Shown one piece after another: positions 20,991 to 31,900 of a stretch of DNA of 64,000 nucleotides. The stretch spans positions 27,014,085 to 27,078,084 of the forward strand of contig CM070873.1 of the NCBI GenBank assembly GCA_036365515.1, read 5' to 3'. Position 1 is the stretch's first letter. Every line of letters begins with the position of its first letter. Origin of the DNA: Torymus aiolomorphi (Eukaryota > Arthropoda > Insecta > Hymenoptera > Torymidae). The notes under the pieces were generated by a model, which saw only the letters and a list, made by a program, of their open reading frames with translations, searched no databases and was not told the DNA's origin. Position numbers and translations under genes: made by a program.

Positions 20991-22040
20991 TTGAGTAAAA
21001 CGAGGAAAATTTTATATAGCTTATATACTGCATTAAGAAAAGTGTCTATAGTAAAAGCTTTTGTACTATTTCGCAAAATCATCCAAAAACCACGATACTT
21101 TCTCATGTTTCGCGTATCTCTCCAAGCCAGCACCAGAGTAACTTTTTGCCATTTTGCATATAAATTGTCTTACAAAAGTAACATCAAGCATGTACCACTC
21201 CCCTCGCATCCGAAATAAATAATGCGCAGCCTACTATTCCACGCGCTAACAAAAGCACGTGTGTATTATGCAGTCAATGAAAAAGTTTATACACCCGCGC
21301 TTGAGTTATATATATACAGTAAATAGCCAAGCGCTCTCGACGCGCATTAACATTTCTCGCGCGTATATATGTGCCGCCGCGTTATACAGCTCGCGAAAGA
21401 AGAAGAAGTTACTTAATGCTCTCGGGCTCGCAGCTCGCCGCTCCACGCTAAAAATAGACCCGGGAGTTTATGATCTGTTGCGAACAAGTGATTTTCGAGT
21501 TTAAAGTAGTTTCTGCTGGCCGCCGTTGCAGACGACGACGACGACGGCCGAATGCAGAAGAGATAATCCGATCTGTTGTTATAGAGTGGTGAGAACGAGT
21601 TTTGGATTTGGATTTTGAAAAGGGGGCGAGTTGTAGAATATTGATGTGCTTATCTGGCTCGTTCGTTTGTTTGGAGTTGCGGTTCGGGTTTGTTTGGGGT
21701 TTGGGGATTGAAAATATACGTGGCATAATATGCCAAGATATACAGAATGAATTAGTATAATGTTTAATCAATATATTTTTGTTGTTAAATGATGATGCTA
21801 GATAATTCGTGCAAGATGGCTGTGGATCAACGAGAATATATATTTTAAGACCAGCTGTATCTCTTTTATACTTTTTTATTTAATTGGACAGTCAGTTTTT
21901 ATTATTCGTTGTTTAATTCAACAGTGTAATTTTAATTATGATTAGCATTATTTATTATTATTATTATTATCAAGAATATCATTGATTTTATTTTTGGCTG
22001 ATATACATTTTTAACATTTTGGTACTCTGCCTTTTCCTAT
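20990..22040. promoter_or_regulatory. CpG-rich block with GC-skew switch, centre about 21400
   Basis: C-rich left arm (21110-21220), core with CGCGCGT and a GACGACGAC run (21530-21547), and a strongly G-rich right arm (21590-21712, repeated GGTTTGGG words). It then returns to AT-rich DNA with an ATT-repeat at about 21952-21970. Confidence 0.3.
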
Positions 22041-22048
22041 TACAAATG

Positions 22049-22256
22049 GGTCTGAAGTTTGCATCGTTGGAATGCAAGTGTAAGTTATTAAACAATGGAC
22101 ATCTCATCTAATCCTTTGTTATAAAGTTATATTATTCTATAAAACACACTTTAACCTACACACAATATTAATATGAATTTGTAATAGTTGTATAACGATG
22201 AAGCAAAATAATTTTTTTTTCATTTCGTTGCACTTCAACGTTGCAAACTTCAGTCC
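22049..22256. mobile_element. 208-bp MITE, GGACTGAAGTTTGCAACG termini
   Basis: The left end GGTCTGAAGTTTGCATCGTT and the right end, inverted, GGACTGAAGTTTGCAACGTT pair over about 30 bp. The interior is AT-rich and non-coding. A second copy is at 34682-34904 and a fragment at 51645-51679. Superfamily unassigned; no clear target duplication. Confidence 0.75.
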
Positions 22257-22259
22257 TAT

Positions 22260-22680
22260 TATTACAACACCTTTATCAAGTACTTATCCCTATTGAAATC
22301 GTACCACCTTATCTTTTCTACAATATATAACATACATTTTGAAATAGGATTTCTACTACATTTACTAACAGAAAAAAAAAGTAAAGCAGAAGATATAACT
22401 TTTTTGCAAGTTGATTCAACTTGAACTGCAAGTTGTTACAACTTTCCGAAAAAAGTAATTTTAACTTCCAAAAAAGTAGCATCCTCTCTTTCATCTCTCC
22501 TAAGTGGTTCAAACTTTTCCGGAAGAAGTCAATTTCGCCGCGCTGCAAGACTATTATATCCCCAATGCCACTATACCAAAGTGCTATATATACCCGAGAA
22601 ATAAACAATCGGAAACTTAAGTTAAATAAATTACTTATCGCAGCTCGCAACTTGAATATTAACAACAAACTTTCCGGAGC
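22260..22680. other. AT-rich spacer
   Basis: Contains several AAGTTGxxxCAACTT short palindromic words around 22405-22475. No gene or transposon boundary supported. Confidence 0.4.
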
Positions 22681-23330
22681 TCAACAAATCCTCCGCCATC
22701 TACAAGCGTGCTATATGTCAGCACATTGTTCGACTCTCCCTCTCTCTCTCTCTACCTCTTTGCTCTCGCCCATCCGTATATACTCATCCTCTTACTACTG
22801 CAGTCGTCGTCGTCATCTCAACGGGAACTCGAAGACGCCTCGCGACACGATTTTCCCTCCCTCTCTCGACTTGACTCGAGAGAATCAGTAACTGTATATA
22901 TATCAGTGGCGCGTCTTTGTGCCGTTCTTACGATTGTCGTCGCGATAGCCCTCCGAGCGCCGGTAAACGGATATTCACTGTGTAAGAAAGAGAGAGGCTT
23001 TTCAGCCGAGCGTTTCTGCTATCACGCGCGAGAGAGAAAGAACTCGATGGGTTTTATTAGGGAGGAGAGAGTTTAATTAAGTTTCGGCGCGGGCGGCCGG
23101 ATAATTGGGGCGGCGTGAGAAAGGGTGTTAGAGAAATCCTTTTTTTTTTTCGAGGGAATTGAGTTGAAAATTGGATTCGGTTGTACGTGGACGTTGTTTT
23201 ACCGTGGTTCAGTTAATATGTGTAGCGCATTGGTTTGAAATAAACAAGCGAGTGGCTGTATGGTATTGTCGTTGTTTTAATGGTTCATGGATGCGAGCGT
23301 AATTTTTATTGTGAGGATGTTATAGTGTGT
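22680..23330. promoter_or_regulatory. CpG-rich block with GC-skew switch, centre about 22950
   Basis: The left arm is C/T-rich with a (CT)n run at 22737-22754. The core has GTCGTCGTC and CGCG words, and the right arm is G-rich (23045-23290). The 156- and 122-codon frames here are compositional, running through CT and GTC repeats. Confidence 0.3.
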
Positions 23331-23490
23331 AATACGAAGGTATAGCGATTGGTACTGCGAAACTATGTATCTAAAAACGAAATCTTTATATTGAATGATG
23401 TTTTACTATATACTATAAAACGTAGGATATTTTATGATAATTGTAGTATTATTTTATCATAACTGTAATATTTATCAGCTTCTTATTTGT

Positions 23491-23996
23491 ACACGGAGAG
23501 AAATTTCCTAGTTAAAATTACTAGAGTCTTAAAGAAATAATTTAGTCAATTCTGACAAGATCCGTTGGGAGCAAGCGTAAAAATTCAAAACTACAAAGGT
23601 GTTGTGTAGTCCAATGCGACGTTTCGTCGACGGGTTTGTCGACCTCTTCAGGCTTTATTATTGCGTAGCGATTAGTCAAGTCGCATTGGACTACGCAACA
23701 CCTTTGTAGTTTTGAATTTTTACGCTTGCTCCCAACGGATCTTGTCAGAATTGACTAAATTATTTCTTTAATTACTGCAATGGGGAGTACAATCGTGAAT
23801 ACGATTAATCACACACTGGATTACTAGAGTCTATTGTAATCTTGTCACAGACTGCCCAAAGTGGACGTAAAAATTTTTAACAAATTTTACCATGTACTAT
23901 TGTAATTTTTATGAGTACTATTGTAATTTTTATGATTCACATAGAGAAGATTACAATAGACTCTAGTAATTTTAACTGGGGAATTTTTCTCCGTGT
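23491..23996. mobile_element. 506-bp TIR element, ACACGGAGAGAAATTT termini
   Basis: Terminal inverted repeats of about 38 bp (23491-23529 and 23959-23996) begin ACACGGAGAGAAATTTCC and include TTACTAGAGTCT. A second inverted pair at about 23820-23850 and 23945-23970 and a large inserted hairpin (23529-23771) lie inside. Non-coding. The terminus is similar in style to the ACTGAGAAAA family but the subterminal sequence differs. Confidence 0.75.
23529..23771 (-). mobile_element. foldback with hammerhead-like loop, TTAA ends
   Basis: Two arms of about 92 bp (23529-23620 and 23680-23771) are almost perfect inverted copies starting and ending in TTAA. The loop, read on the minus strand from 23651 to 23621, contains CTGAAGAG, a self-pairing GTCGAC...GTCGAC stem and then GAAAC. 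That order matches the conserved boxes of a hammerhead ribozyme (CUGANGA, stem II, GAAA). Hammerhead motifs are established in the repeats of Penelope-like retroelements. The cleavage site and stems I and III were not verified. Confidence 0.55.
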
Positions 23997-24850
23997 AATT
24001 ACCAGATTTCAACAACGAATCGTTTCGCCATGTAAAGTACAATGCAAGGTTTTATTCCCAGTATACATACTTGAAATACCGAAATTTCTCCAGATTTTAT
24101 CTGTCTGGCTCCACTGTTATATTTCACGGGCCACGTGCTCAAATTCACCGAATAGCGAAATAAGGGCGTAAAGAATATCGTATTAAAGGAAACAAGGCGA
24201 AACGCAAGACGAATAAAAAAGAAATGTATCCCCGAACTTTTATCTCTCACCTTCATCACCATCAAACTCAAATCCCCCGTCGACGGTAAAAAAAAGAGAT
24301 TCTCCTCGCTGCCCACGAAGGAAAATAGCCGAACAAACGCGTAATTAAAGTTTTATCGGCTAACGAGACAACGGCTGCCGCTATATATACTGCCGACAAA
24401 AAGAGAGTCAATCGGGCCTCAACGCGCTGGCGGGCGCTGAATTGAAAACCAACGAACGCGGCGTATATTTTCATTCTCTCTCTCTCTCTCTCGCGCGGAG
24501 AGTGGCGCATCGATTCGCGCAGTGTATAGTGCTGCAGCAGTGCAGAGAGAAGAATGGCAAAAAAGAGAGAGAGAAGAATCCGTCGAGCGCAAATTGAATC
24601 AACGCCGCGATATTTAATTGTCCAAACAATTGCTCTCGATAAACGGGCGAGCGAGCGGAGAGTTTCGCAACGCGATGAAGAGTACGCGCCTGTGTGTGTG
24701 TGTGAGGGATTAATGGGAGGGAGATATCGGCGATGGATGGGTTGTGCAACTGATTATGTGCGAGCGACTGTTGGCGAAGGGGATTCCGAGAGCTTTGCTC
24801 GAGTGCTGAAAAAATAGCAGGGTTTATTGCTGAAGGCAGGTTTGAGTGAG
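23997..24850. promoter_or_regulatory. CpG-rich block with GC-skew switch, centre about 24480
   Basis: C-rich left arm (24225-24300), core with a (CT)8 run at about 24475-24492 and CGCGCGG, and G-rich right arm (24700-24790). No exon recognised. Confidence 0.3.
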
Positions 24851-26800
24851 TAAAATAAGTGTACTTGCATCTGAATGTTTAACAATGGTTGAAGTTTTTT
24901 GTTATAATAAAGCATAAAGGTTTTAGTTTTATCGTCGGTATCACTTCTTTCTCCTCCTATGTATAAACGTTTTTCATTGTATGATGTTTATGGATAAACC
25001 TGGTCGGTACAAATACATAAAGTTAAAATCAAACCGAAACTTCAATAAGAGAGGAGATAGCTGTGTATTTGGGTTATTGTATGTACTTCAGTTTATCTCT
25101 TTGGTCCAGTGAGTAACCTATACGTACTCCCATGTTTGCTTTCAATCAAATTTCTGCCTAAAGCAGAGAACCAAAGGATGTTGCTGCCTGCATCCCAATT
25201 ATGTTTTTAGTGTTCATCGTGTCACAAATCATCTGCTGCATACTTTGATGGAAGTGAAAAATTGCCTAAACGATCGTCGAAATTGCGTCATAAGTATGTG
25301 CATTTAAGTACTGTAATCGCATCCTTGGATGATCGGCCGAGCTGCAGTTAAAGTGCCAGTCTGCTATACGAATTATTAAGTAATAGAGTGATAAATCAAA
25401 CGTCGATCAATCAATAGCAGTTGCTCAATAAGTTATTTAAACTTGGGAAAAAACATTATTTCACCTTTATATTCAGAGCCATACTCTCGTCACAAATCAC
25501 TACAGTGTGCGATATGATTGGCATTTTTAGATGGCAAAATGTGAGAAACGTAAAAATGCAAAATCAGAAAAAAAAAAGGAAATCATAATGGAGAATCGCC
25601 TGGAAAAACGCGTTTTCTCTGTCTTTAGCTGCTACACTGACAACAAAAATTTCTGCCATTAAAAAAGTTTTCTTCGGTACAGTAAATATTTACTTGATTC
25701 AAGTGAATTTCATTTGCATGAAGTAAAGTGAATGCTATACTCAAGGCGATTTCGTTGGCTGTAATAAATTTTTCTTTCAGTGTATGCCCCAGCTCTTGGA
25801 GTTCGTAAAGAACTTGAAGATTCGAGTAGTAATGTAGCCGCAAAGAGTCGTAAATACTTACCGTGTCGTTCCTTTGGGTATCTAAACGTCAGTTTCTCGG
25901 ATAATTTTGTATGGTTTATAGGTTAACCGAATGTAAATTTTAATGACAATCTTGGATTTCTCCAATACACGGGACGTTGATTTTTACCTATTTTCAATCT
26001 AAAATGTGCTTCATTCCAAAACAGAATAACAACATCCATTATTTGAGTGACAGCATACTTAGATATTCTTCATTCGATTCAAAGATATTCCTTTCTCGCA
26101 CAGCACTAAGCGACGCATTAAAAAGGAATAAAACCAACTGACGCACGCCATAGATTTTCGTCTGTTTCCGGTGACTTTGATAATAAGGGGGGTTTAGAAC
26201 TAGAACTCTAGCAGTTCCGTAATTGTCTTATACCTATAGCGTAAAATAAGCTATGCAACTCCGATGGCCACCGACACTTTAAATCAGGGACCGCTCCGGT
26301 CCTGATCTTCGGTGGTAATTCGCACCCACGGTTAAGGAGGATCTGTATATATATGCGTTTCCCAATTACTTGGGATGGAGATTGGAGGGATCTTCGTCGT
26401 CCCACGAACTAATCTAAACAGTCGTACATTGATTGGCACACCGTACCTCTTTCTTTTTTACATTTTTATAGTATTATATTTTAATTAATGAGTGCCGCTT
26501 TTTTATATAAATATTTAATAGACAGTGGGCGTGTTTCTTATAAATTTATTATTTGTTCATAATTTATTATATTTAGAAAATCGTAGGTAGAAAGGCACCT
26601 GCCTTGCACATGTTAATAATTAATTATAGCATTAACACGTTACAAGCACCTTTTATTTTAAAAATGTATCATCCCAATCATAAAACTTATAATGACATCG
26701 CAGAATGGAAAGCGAAATGCACTGACGAGTATATAGGATTTTTTTCTTTAAAATTAAAATTTTACAAAAATTCTTCTTTTTAACTTTACTACTGCTCTAC
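24850..26800. other. AT-rich spacer
   Basis: Nearly 2 kb with one small TIR element (25633-25784, listed separately). A more GC-balanced patch at about 26180-26405 has a 65-codon minus-strand frame and small GC hairpins (for example GGACCGCTCCGGTCC at 26289). It may be transposon-derived but is not recognised. Confidence 0.4.
25633..25784. mobile_element. 152-bp MITE-like element, TACACTGA termini
   Basis: The left end TACACTGACAACAAAAATTT and right end ...AAATTTTTCTTTCAGTGTA form an imperfect inverted repeat of about 18 bp. Short and non-coding. Its CACTGA termini resemble those at 29847 and 33968. Confidence 0.5.
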
Positions 26801-26809
26801 ATTATATTT

Positions 26810-27400
26810 TTGCATGATGATACAACTCTGTGTTATTTTCATGTCAAGTACACCTCGTATACATCCAAGCTGCAAGTCGAAAAAATCGTTCTCTCTCTCT
26901 TTCACATATACACACAGACAGATTGAAAAGCACACTCCATTTCTACGCTCTGAAAAATCACTTGCGGGCTCCTTCCGTTTCCCTCTGGGACGCGCGCGTG
27001 CGTCAGCTGGTGTGCGCTACTGCAGTCATACCGTACGACGCAACGCCTTTCCGAGCAGAGCGACTTTTCCCGTTTTGGCGGGCGGTTTAATTAGCCGAGG
27101 CGCGTTTCGCCCGTAGCCGATGAATCGGCGAATTAGTTGACGAGTTTTTTTCTTCTCCTCCTCCTCCTCCTCTCGGCGCTCTAATCGGGATTCGAGAATT
27201 TTTTGCCCGCGCGAGCTGTATACGCGTGTTTCGATTATTGCTTTCTAGCGGATGAAAGTGCGGTGTAATGTCGATTAATTAGGGTCGTCGTAGTCGTGGG
27301 GTCGCTTTTTGTGCGATGTCGTTCGGAATGTCTCCGGTTGGAAAAAATTGTAGGCGAAGTTTGTCGGGTGAGCGAAATTACAGTCGATTTGATATACTTA
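26810..27400. promoter_or_regulatory. CpG-rich block with GC-skew switch, centre about 27100
   Basis: C-rich left (26840-27000), CGCGCGTGCG core, a TCC/CTC run at about 27153-27172, and G-rich right arm (27240-27370). Open frames on the plus strand are compositional. Confidence 0.3.
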
Positions 27401-27857
27401 GTTTATTACGTTTTATGCGTTATGAATTAGAGGCTGAGTTTTATTTTATCATTCGTTAGTTAATCATCATTTCGTGCACGTGTCTGTGACATGACGAGGA
27501 AAAGTGTATGGTTTTTTTCTTGAAATAGAGAAAAATTCGACCCTGTGATTCGTTCATTGTTATAACCTTTTTTTTCTCTTGACGTAATTTCAGTCTGTTT
27601 CGGACAGTTTGTAAGAAAATAATACTGAGCATTTGTATTTCCAGAAATTTAACTGGTCCATTTGAGTGAATTTTGATCAGAATTACGACAAGATATTTTT
27701 ATAGGTATATAGAAACAGGTATAATTATAGATTGAAGAGTGCTACCATTTTTCAACGAATATATAACGCATGTTCATATCCTTCACAATAGTAACTATAG
27801 TCAGAAAATATGACAAATGTATTCAACTATTCGGTGACAATTTTTTCAAAAATTACC
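27400..27857. other. AT-rich spacer
   Basis: No open frame or repeat recognised. Confidence 0.5.
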
Positions 27858-28210
27858 CTCTAAATTTGAATAAGTGAACTTATTCACTTATTTGAAGTGA
27901 ATTTCACTTATTCAAATTTAGAGATGCTATATTATTCTCGAAAGGATAAAATTATTACTTAAACACGAAGATTTAATCACGACGTCAGAGCACTCTACCC
28001 CAACAATATTAATAAATTTTACAAATGAATATGTGAAAAGTCGTTGACTGGTACGAATAAGTGAATTAATTTCTTAGTGAATATTCACTTATTATGCAGT
28101 GAAAATTTTATTCCACAACTTCAATAAGTGAATATTCACCAAATAATTAGTCAATTTTGTCCTCATTTATACCAGTGAACGAGTTTTCACATATTTATTT
28201 TTAGAGAGTA
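27858..28210. mobile_element. palindrome cluster, CTCTAAATTTGAATAAGTGAA type
   Basis: A 66-bp hairpin (27858-27923) has both ends CTCTAAATTTGAATAAGTGA. A second inverted pair runs from TATGTGAAAAGTCGTTGAC (about 28028) to its complement (about 28195) and ends in TTAGAGAGTA. AAGTGAATATTCACTT-like palindromes recur inside. The same terminal and core motifs recur at 44575-44725 and 45220-45365. Probably MITEs of one family, partly nested. Confidence 0.55.
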
Positions 28211-28690
28211 AGTAACCGAAAAATGTCGATATTGAAAAACAATCATCCTCCATCCGCTATTAAGAATCAAAATGAAAAGATACCAGTCGCACTCGTCTCC
28301 GCTCCGAGTTATTATTAGACCCCGTCGTAGCGTGCAAGTCGATCCGTCAATGAAAACAGTTTTTGCGTCACAGACCGAGAGAGAGAGAGAGAGACAGAGC
28401 GCGTATCACGTCGCGTAATTGCGCTTTTCGATCTCGATTGCGCGCGCAGGGCTCGAGTGTATAAGGAAGGATATAAACAAAACTGAAGCGTACTTCTTTA
28501 TCGCGGACCTCCGTGTCAACAAACGTCGCCGAGAGTTCGACTGTGCACGCGTCGAGGTATTTGTGTTTATGTACAGAGTATCTCGCCGTGCCGTTTGTGT
28601 CGATTGTGTTCTTTTCTTGATGGGGCTTCGAATGGATCGATATTTGGGGTGGTCGAGTGGCTTAGCTTTGTAAGGGGATCGGAAGACTGT
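28210..28690. promoter_or_regulatory. CpG-rich block with skew switch, centre about 28450
   Basis: Left side includes a CGCACTCGTCTCCGCTCC stretch and a GAGA run (28377-28397). The core has CGCGCGC and the right arm (28600-28700) is G/T-rich. No exon recognised. Confidence 0.25.
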
Positions 28691-29160
28691 ATAATGTTGC
28701 ATACTTAACGATAATTTTGGGAAAAAATCTGTGATTCTGGTAGAAATGTAAATCATTTTTTGGATGGTAAATTGACAAAGTTTAAACCGATATGACAAAA
28801 AAAATTGGCTCCAGCTTTCTACCATAAGTGTAACGCTTTTTTCAACCTATTTTTCAGATTTATCTGCCGCAAAAATGGTCCCATTTTAATGCTAGCTGAA
28901 ATAGCTATAACCGTCGAAGCCATTAAAAATCTAGTACTTAACAACTGCTTTGTTATGGCGACGAGCGAGAGAGATAGAGTCGCATGGCAAAATAAAGATT
29001 TTGGTTGATATCTCATAGTATAAACTTTTTCAATATATGATTACACTTGTGCCTAGTAACTAGATATTTGAAATGGCCAGTTTCTGGTTTCCTGCATATT
29101 TTTAGTAGACTAATTTCTACTGCGGGGTCGAATCCGATGTTTCCCTAAACCTGAAAATTT
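28690..29160. repeat. dispersed repeat with GCGAGAGAGATAGAGTCGCATGG
   Basis: The segment around 28955-29010 (TGTTATGGCGACGAGCGAG..., then a SCATGG and an A-rich string) matches 38780-38845 over about 60 bp with scattered changes. A shorter relative lies at 35520-35550. These are probably copies of one old element whose ends I cannot place. Confidence 0.4.
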
Positions 29161-29846
29161 ATATGATCATTTTACAATTAACCTGTTTTTTGAACTATCA
29201 ATTCATCCGAGCTTATTTTAATAATTCGCATCACCGCTACTTCAGCATCCGATCAGAACATCCGCATAAGAAAAAAAGTCATCTTCATCATCTACTCTGT
29301 ATCCTCCGCACTGTCGCTCAATACTTCACCATCCACTATATGTATTGCATCGTAACACCGCTACTACACCAAAATCCGAAACACACAGAGAGTCCGGATT
29401 TTCGAGTGCACACAAAGCCAAATCCGAGCGCGGAACGCGAGCCCGCGAGGCAGTTCATCGAAAATGGATGAGCCATGCGATCGCGTGTCTCTCTCTCTCT
29501 CTCTCTCTATCTCTCGTTCTGCCCCTGGAGAATCGCGGATTGAGAGAACCGAGAAACGTGGTAACGAGGAGAATGCCCTTAAAAGGATTCGCTCGAGAGA
29601 GCGGATCTTTTTCCGTTAAATGGGAGGGACGGTAAGAGATGTTTCGAGTGTTTTTGATGAAAAAGGGTTCTGTACAGCACGTTTGAAGTGGAGGATTGTA
29701 AGATTTCTACGCTTTTAAAATTGCTATGTGACCTTTTACTGAATGTACAATAAAATATTTTAGTCAGTTGGTTATGTTACGTTTATTTGAAAATGTTTAT
29801 CAATCGTTTTTATATATTAAAAAATCTTCAAATCAATATTTATGTC
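29160..29846. promoter_or_regulatory. CpG-containing block with CT repeat and skew switch
   Basis: C/A-rich left part (29215-29400), (CT)n at about 29488-29516, then purine/G-rich sequence (29520-29700), and AT-rich after 29750. No exon recognised. Confidence 0.25.
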
Positions 29847-30472
29847 TACACTGAGAAAAGGATTTGTTTACTGTTAACATGGCATTATAACTGTTAACAT
29901 GCGTATATTTAAATATGATCAAATATAGGCATTATAACAGTTGTAATGCTATGTTAACAGTTAAGTTACCATGTTCTCATAAACAATTTCAATATGTTAC
30001 CTGAGAACATTGATATTATAATAGTTACAATATGCTTATTATAGCAGTTTTTTAATCTAATGGCCAATTTTCTACCAGGATGATGTTGTTTTATAACAAA
30101 AACATTTGAAATAAAAACATCATTTATTTTTTTACTCCAACGTTTCGGACATTTTTATTGTTTATCCTGATGAGGGACATAAACAATAAAAATGCCCGAA
30201 ACGTTGGAGTAAAAAACTAAATGGAGTTTCTATTTCAAACCTTTTTGTTGTATAACAACATCATCCTGATAAAAAATTGGCTATTAGATTCAAAAACTAC
30301 AATTTACAAGAACTTCTACCATCAGCTACTTTCAAATCTGCATGAATATGTCTATTAGTTAATATAGATATTGTAACTATTACAATATCATATTTTATCC
30401 TTAAACATGTCAAATAGTTGTATTTCAAATAGATAAATATGTTAACAGTAACAATATTCTTCTCTCAGTGTA
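29847..30472. mobile_element. 626-bp TIR element, TACACTGAGARAAG termini
   Basis: The left end TACACTGAGAAAAGGATTTG and right end inverted TACACTGAGAGAAGAATATT pair for about 40 bp, including GTTACTGTTAACAT. The subterminal GTTAACATGG...TAACTGTTAACATGCG aligns with the left end of the 9534-12430 element. A 237-bp palindrome is inserted at 30054-30290. Non-coding. Confidence 0.75.
30054..30290 (+). mobile_element. nested palindrome with hammerhead-like loop
   Basis: The outer arms AATCTAATGGCCAATTTTCT (30054) and complement (ends 30290) contain TCTACCAGG, as in the 44847 element. The central hairpin has arms starting ACTCCAACGTTTCGG and a loop with CTGATGAGGG at 30167, followed by CCCGAAAC at 30195-30202. 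The CTGATGA ... GAAAC boxes and a GGG/CCC pairing match hammerhead core order. A much longer perfect hairpin competes with that fold, so activity is uncertain. Confidence 0.5.
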
Positions 30473-30479
30473 CATAAAA

Positions 30480-31120
30480 CGATACAACGTACTTCTCAAC
30501 GTAGATAAATACGGTAAAAATTCGCAAAATATAAATCACTGTTTCATCGAAACTCTCCATTACATTAGTTCACCTCGACCGCTACCTCACATAAAATTAC
30601 TCGCCAATCCCCCAATCAACCAGGTACGTCAAATCCCATGAAATATCACACGTAATCCCCATTAATTTCCCGCCCCCAAAAAACCCCCCTCACCCATCGA
30701 AAATTCATCTCGATCTTCTGCAAGGCATCTTATACACTCCGGCGTCGATGCGCTGGCCTGATTCCCGGGCGCGCGCGACGCCACTAATCGAGCCTTAATT
30801 ACTCCAAGTGCGCCTGGAAATTAGCCGGATTGATCAATTGCCGACGGGAGCTCTCCGTGCGACCGCCTTATCCTGACTTTGGAGTATATTGTGACGCAGG
30901 GTGAGAGACAGAGGGAGATAATAATGATGCGAGGCGAACGCCTGTGGGTGGTTCTCGGAAACGATGGTATAATTGCAAGTCAGGTGGCGAGGGATCGAGG
31001 TGTGGCTGCAGTGATTGAGCTATGGTTGGAAAAGATTTTCGAGATTATTGAGAGGCGGTGGGGATTATTCGGTGATGAATTGGAGGCTGGGTTAGAGGGA
31101 TTTTGAAGGATGCGGTCGGA
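30480..31120. promoter_or_regulatory. CpG-rich block with sharp GC-skew switch, centre about 30790
   Basis: The left arm (30550-30715) has many C runs (CCCCCAAAAAACCCCCC) and almost no G. The core (30740-30860) has GCGCGCGAC, and the right arm (30880-31110) is rich in GGTGG and GAGG with few C. A 75-codon frame in the G-rich arm is compositional. Confidence 0.35.
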
Positions 31121-31900
31121 AGTGAATGAAAACTTTTTCGTTGGTTTTGTAAATATTTTTATTAATAAAGTAATAGAACGGATAATTGAAATATAACTAC
31201 TTCATAAAAATATTTATATGTATTTACACATATTGCAGTATAAAACTGCAATATCACAAGAAATGCACTAAAAGACCTGTTTCGTCTATTTCAAAATGTG
31301 TCTCCTTACGATAGAATGAAATGTCCTCCTTCTACATATATTGTGATTGCCATAAACATAATGAGCCATGAATACATGAAAAAGGCAATCATATTTTGAC
31401 GTCAAAAAGTCAGTACACCAGGTAAATTTTATTTTATCATTTACTTTTATTTCGTATAAGTACAAATGAAAATTCTTTTTCTACGTATAAAATCATTTAC
31501 ATTTTATGATATTTAAACATCATTTTACTGTATAATAGTATGGCATATTTGACTGAAATATTCGAAAAAGTATAATGCTTTTTAAAAATTACAGAAGAAT
31601 TTAAATAAAAAGCATTGGAGTGGCAGTTAAAAAATAAAGGTTAAATATATTTTTCATTATCTTTACAACAAAAGGATCTGTTACGTATTATTACTTATCT
31701 GTATAACTTAAAAATACAGTACCAACAATTAAGTCAATCTCAATTTGTTCATCTTCTTCGGACTGCCATAACCCAGCTCTGCGTAACAATTCAAATTTCG
31801 AACAGTTTTTTTACTCGTAATATATTCAAAACTGCCCACCCACGCGATCGATAATCCATCGATACTTGACAAAAAAGAGACAAGTAGAACTTCCTTCTTA
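31120..31900. other. AT-rich spacer
   Basis: About 800 bp with no supported feature; one short palindrome ATTGCAGTATAAAACTGCAAT near 31233. Confidence 0.5.

Noticed and set aside
26208..26405. 65-codon minus-strand frame in a GC-balanced patch
   Set aside because: No recognised motif; possibly repeat-derived but not supported.
29126..29135. GGTCGAATCC resembling a tRNA B box
   Set aside because: No A box at the right distance and no cloverleaf can be drawn; the sequence looks like part of an old repeat.
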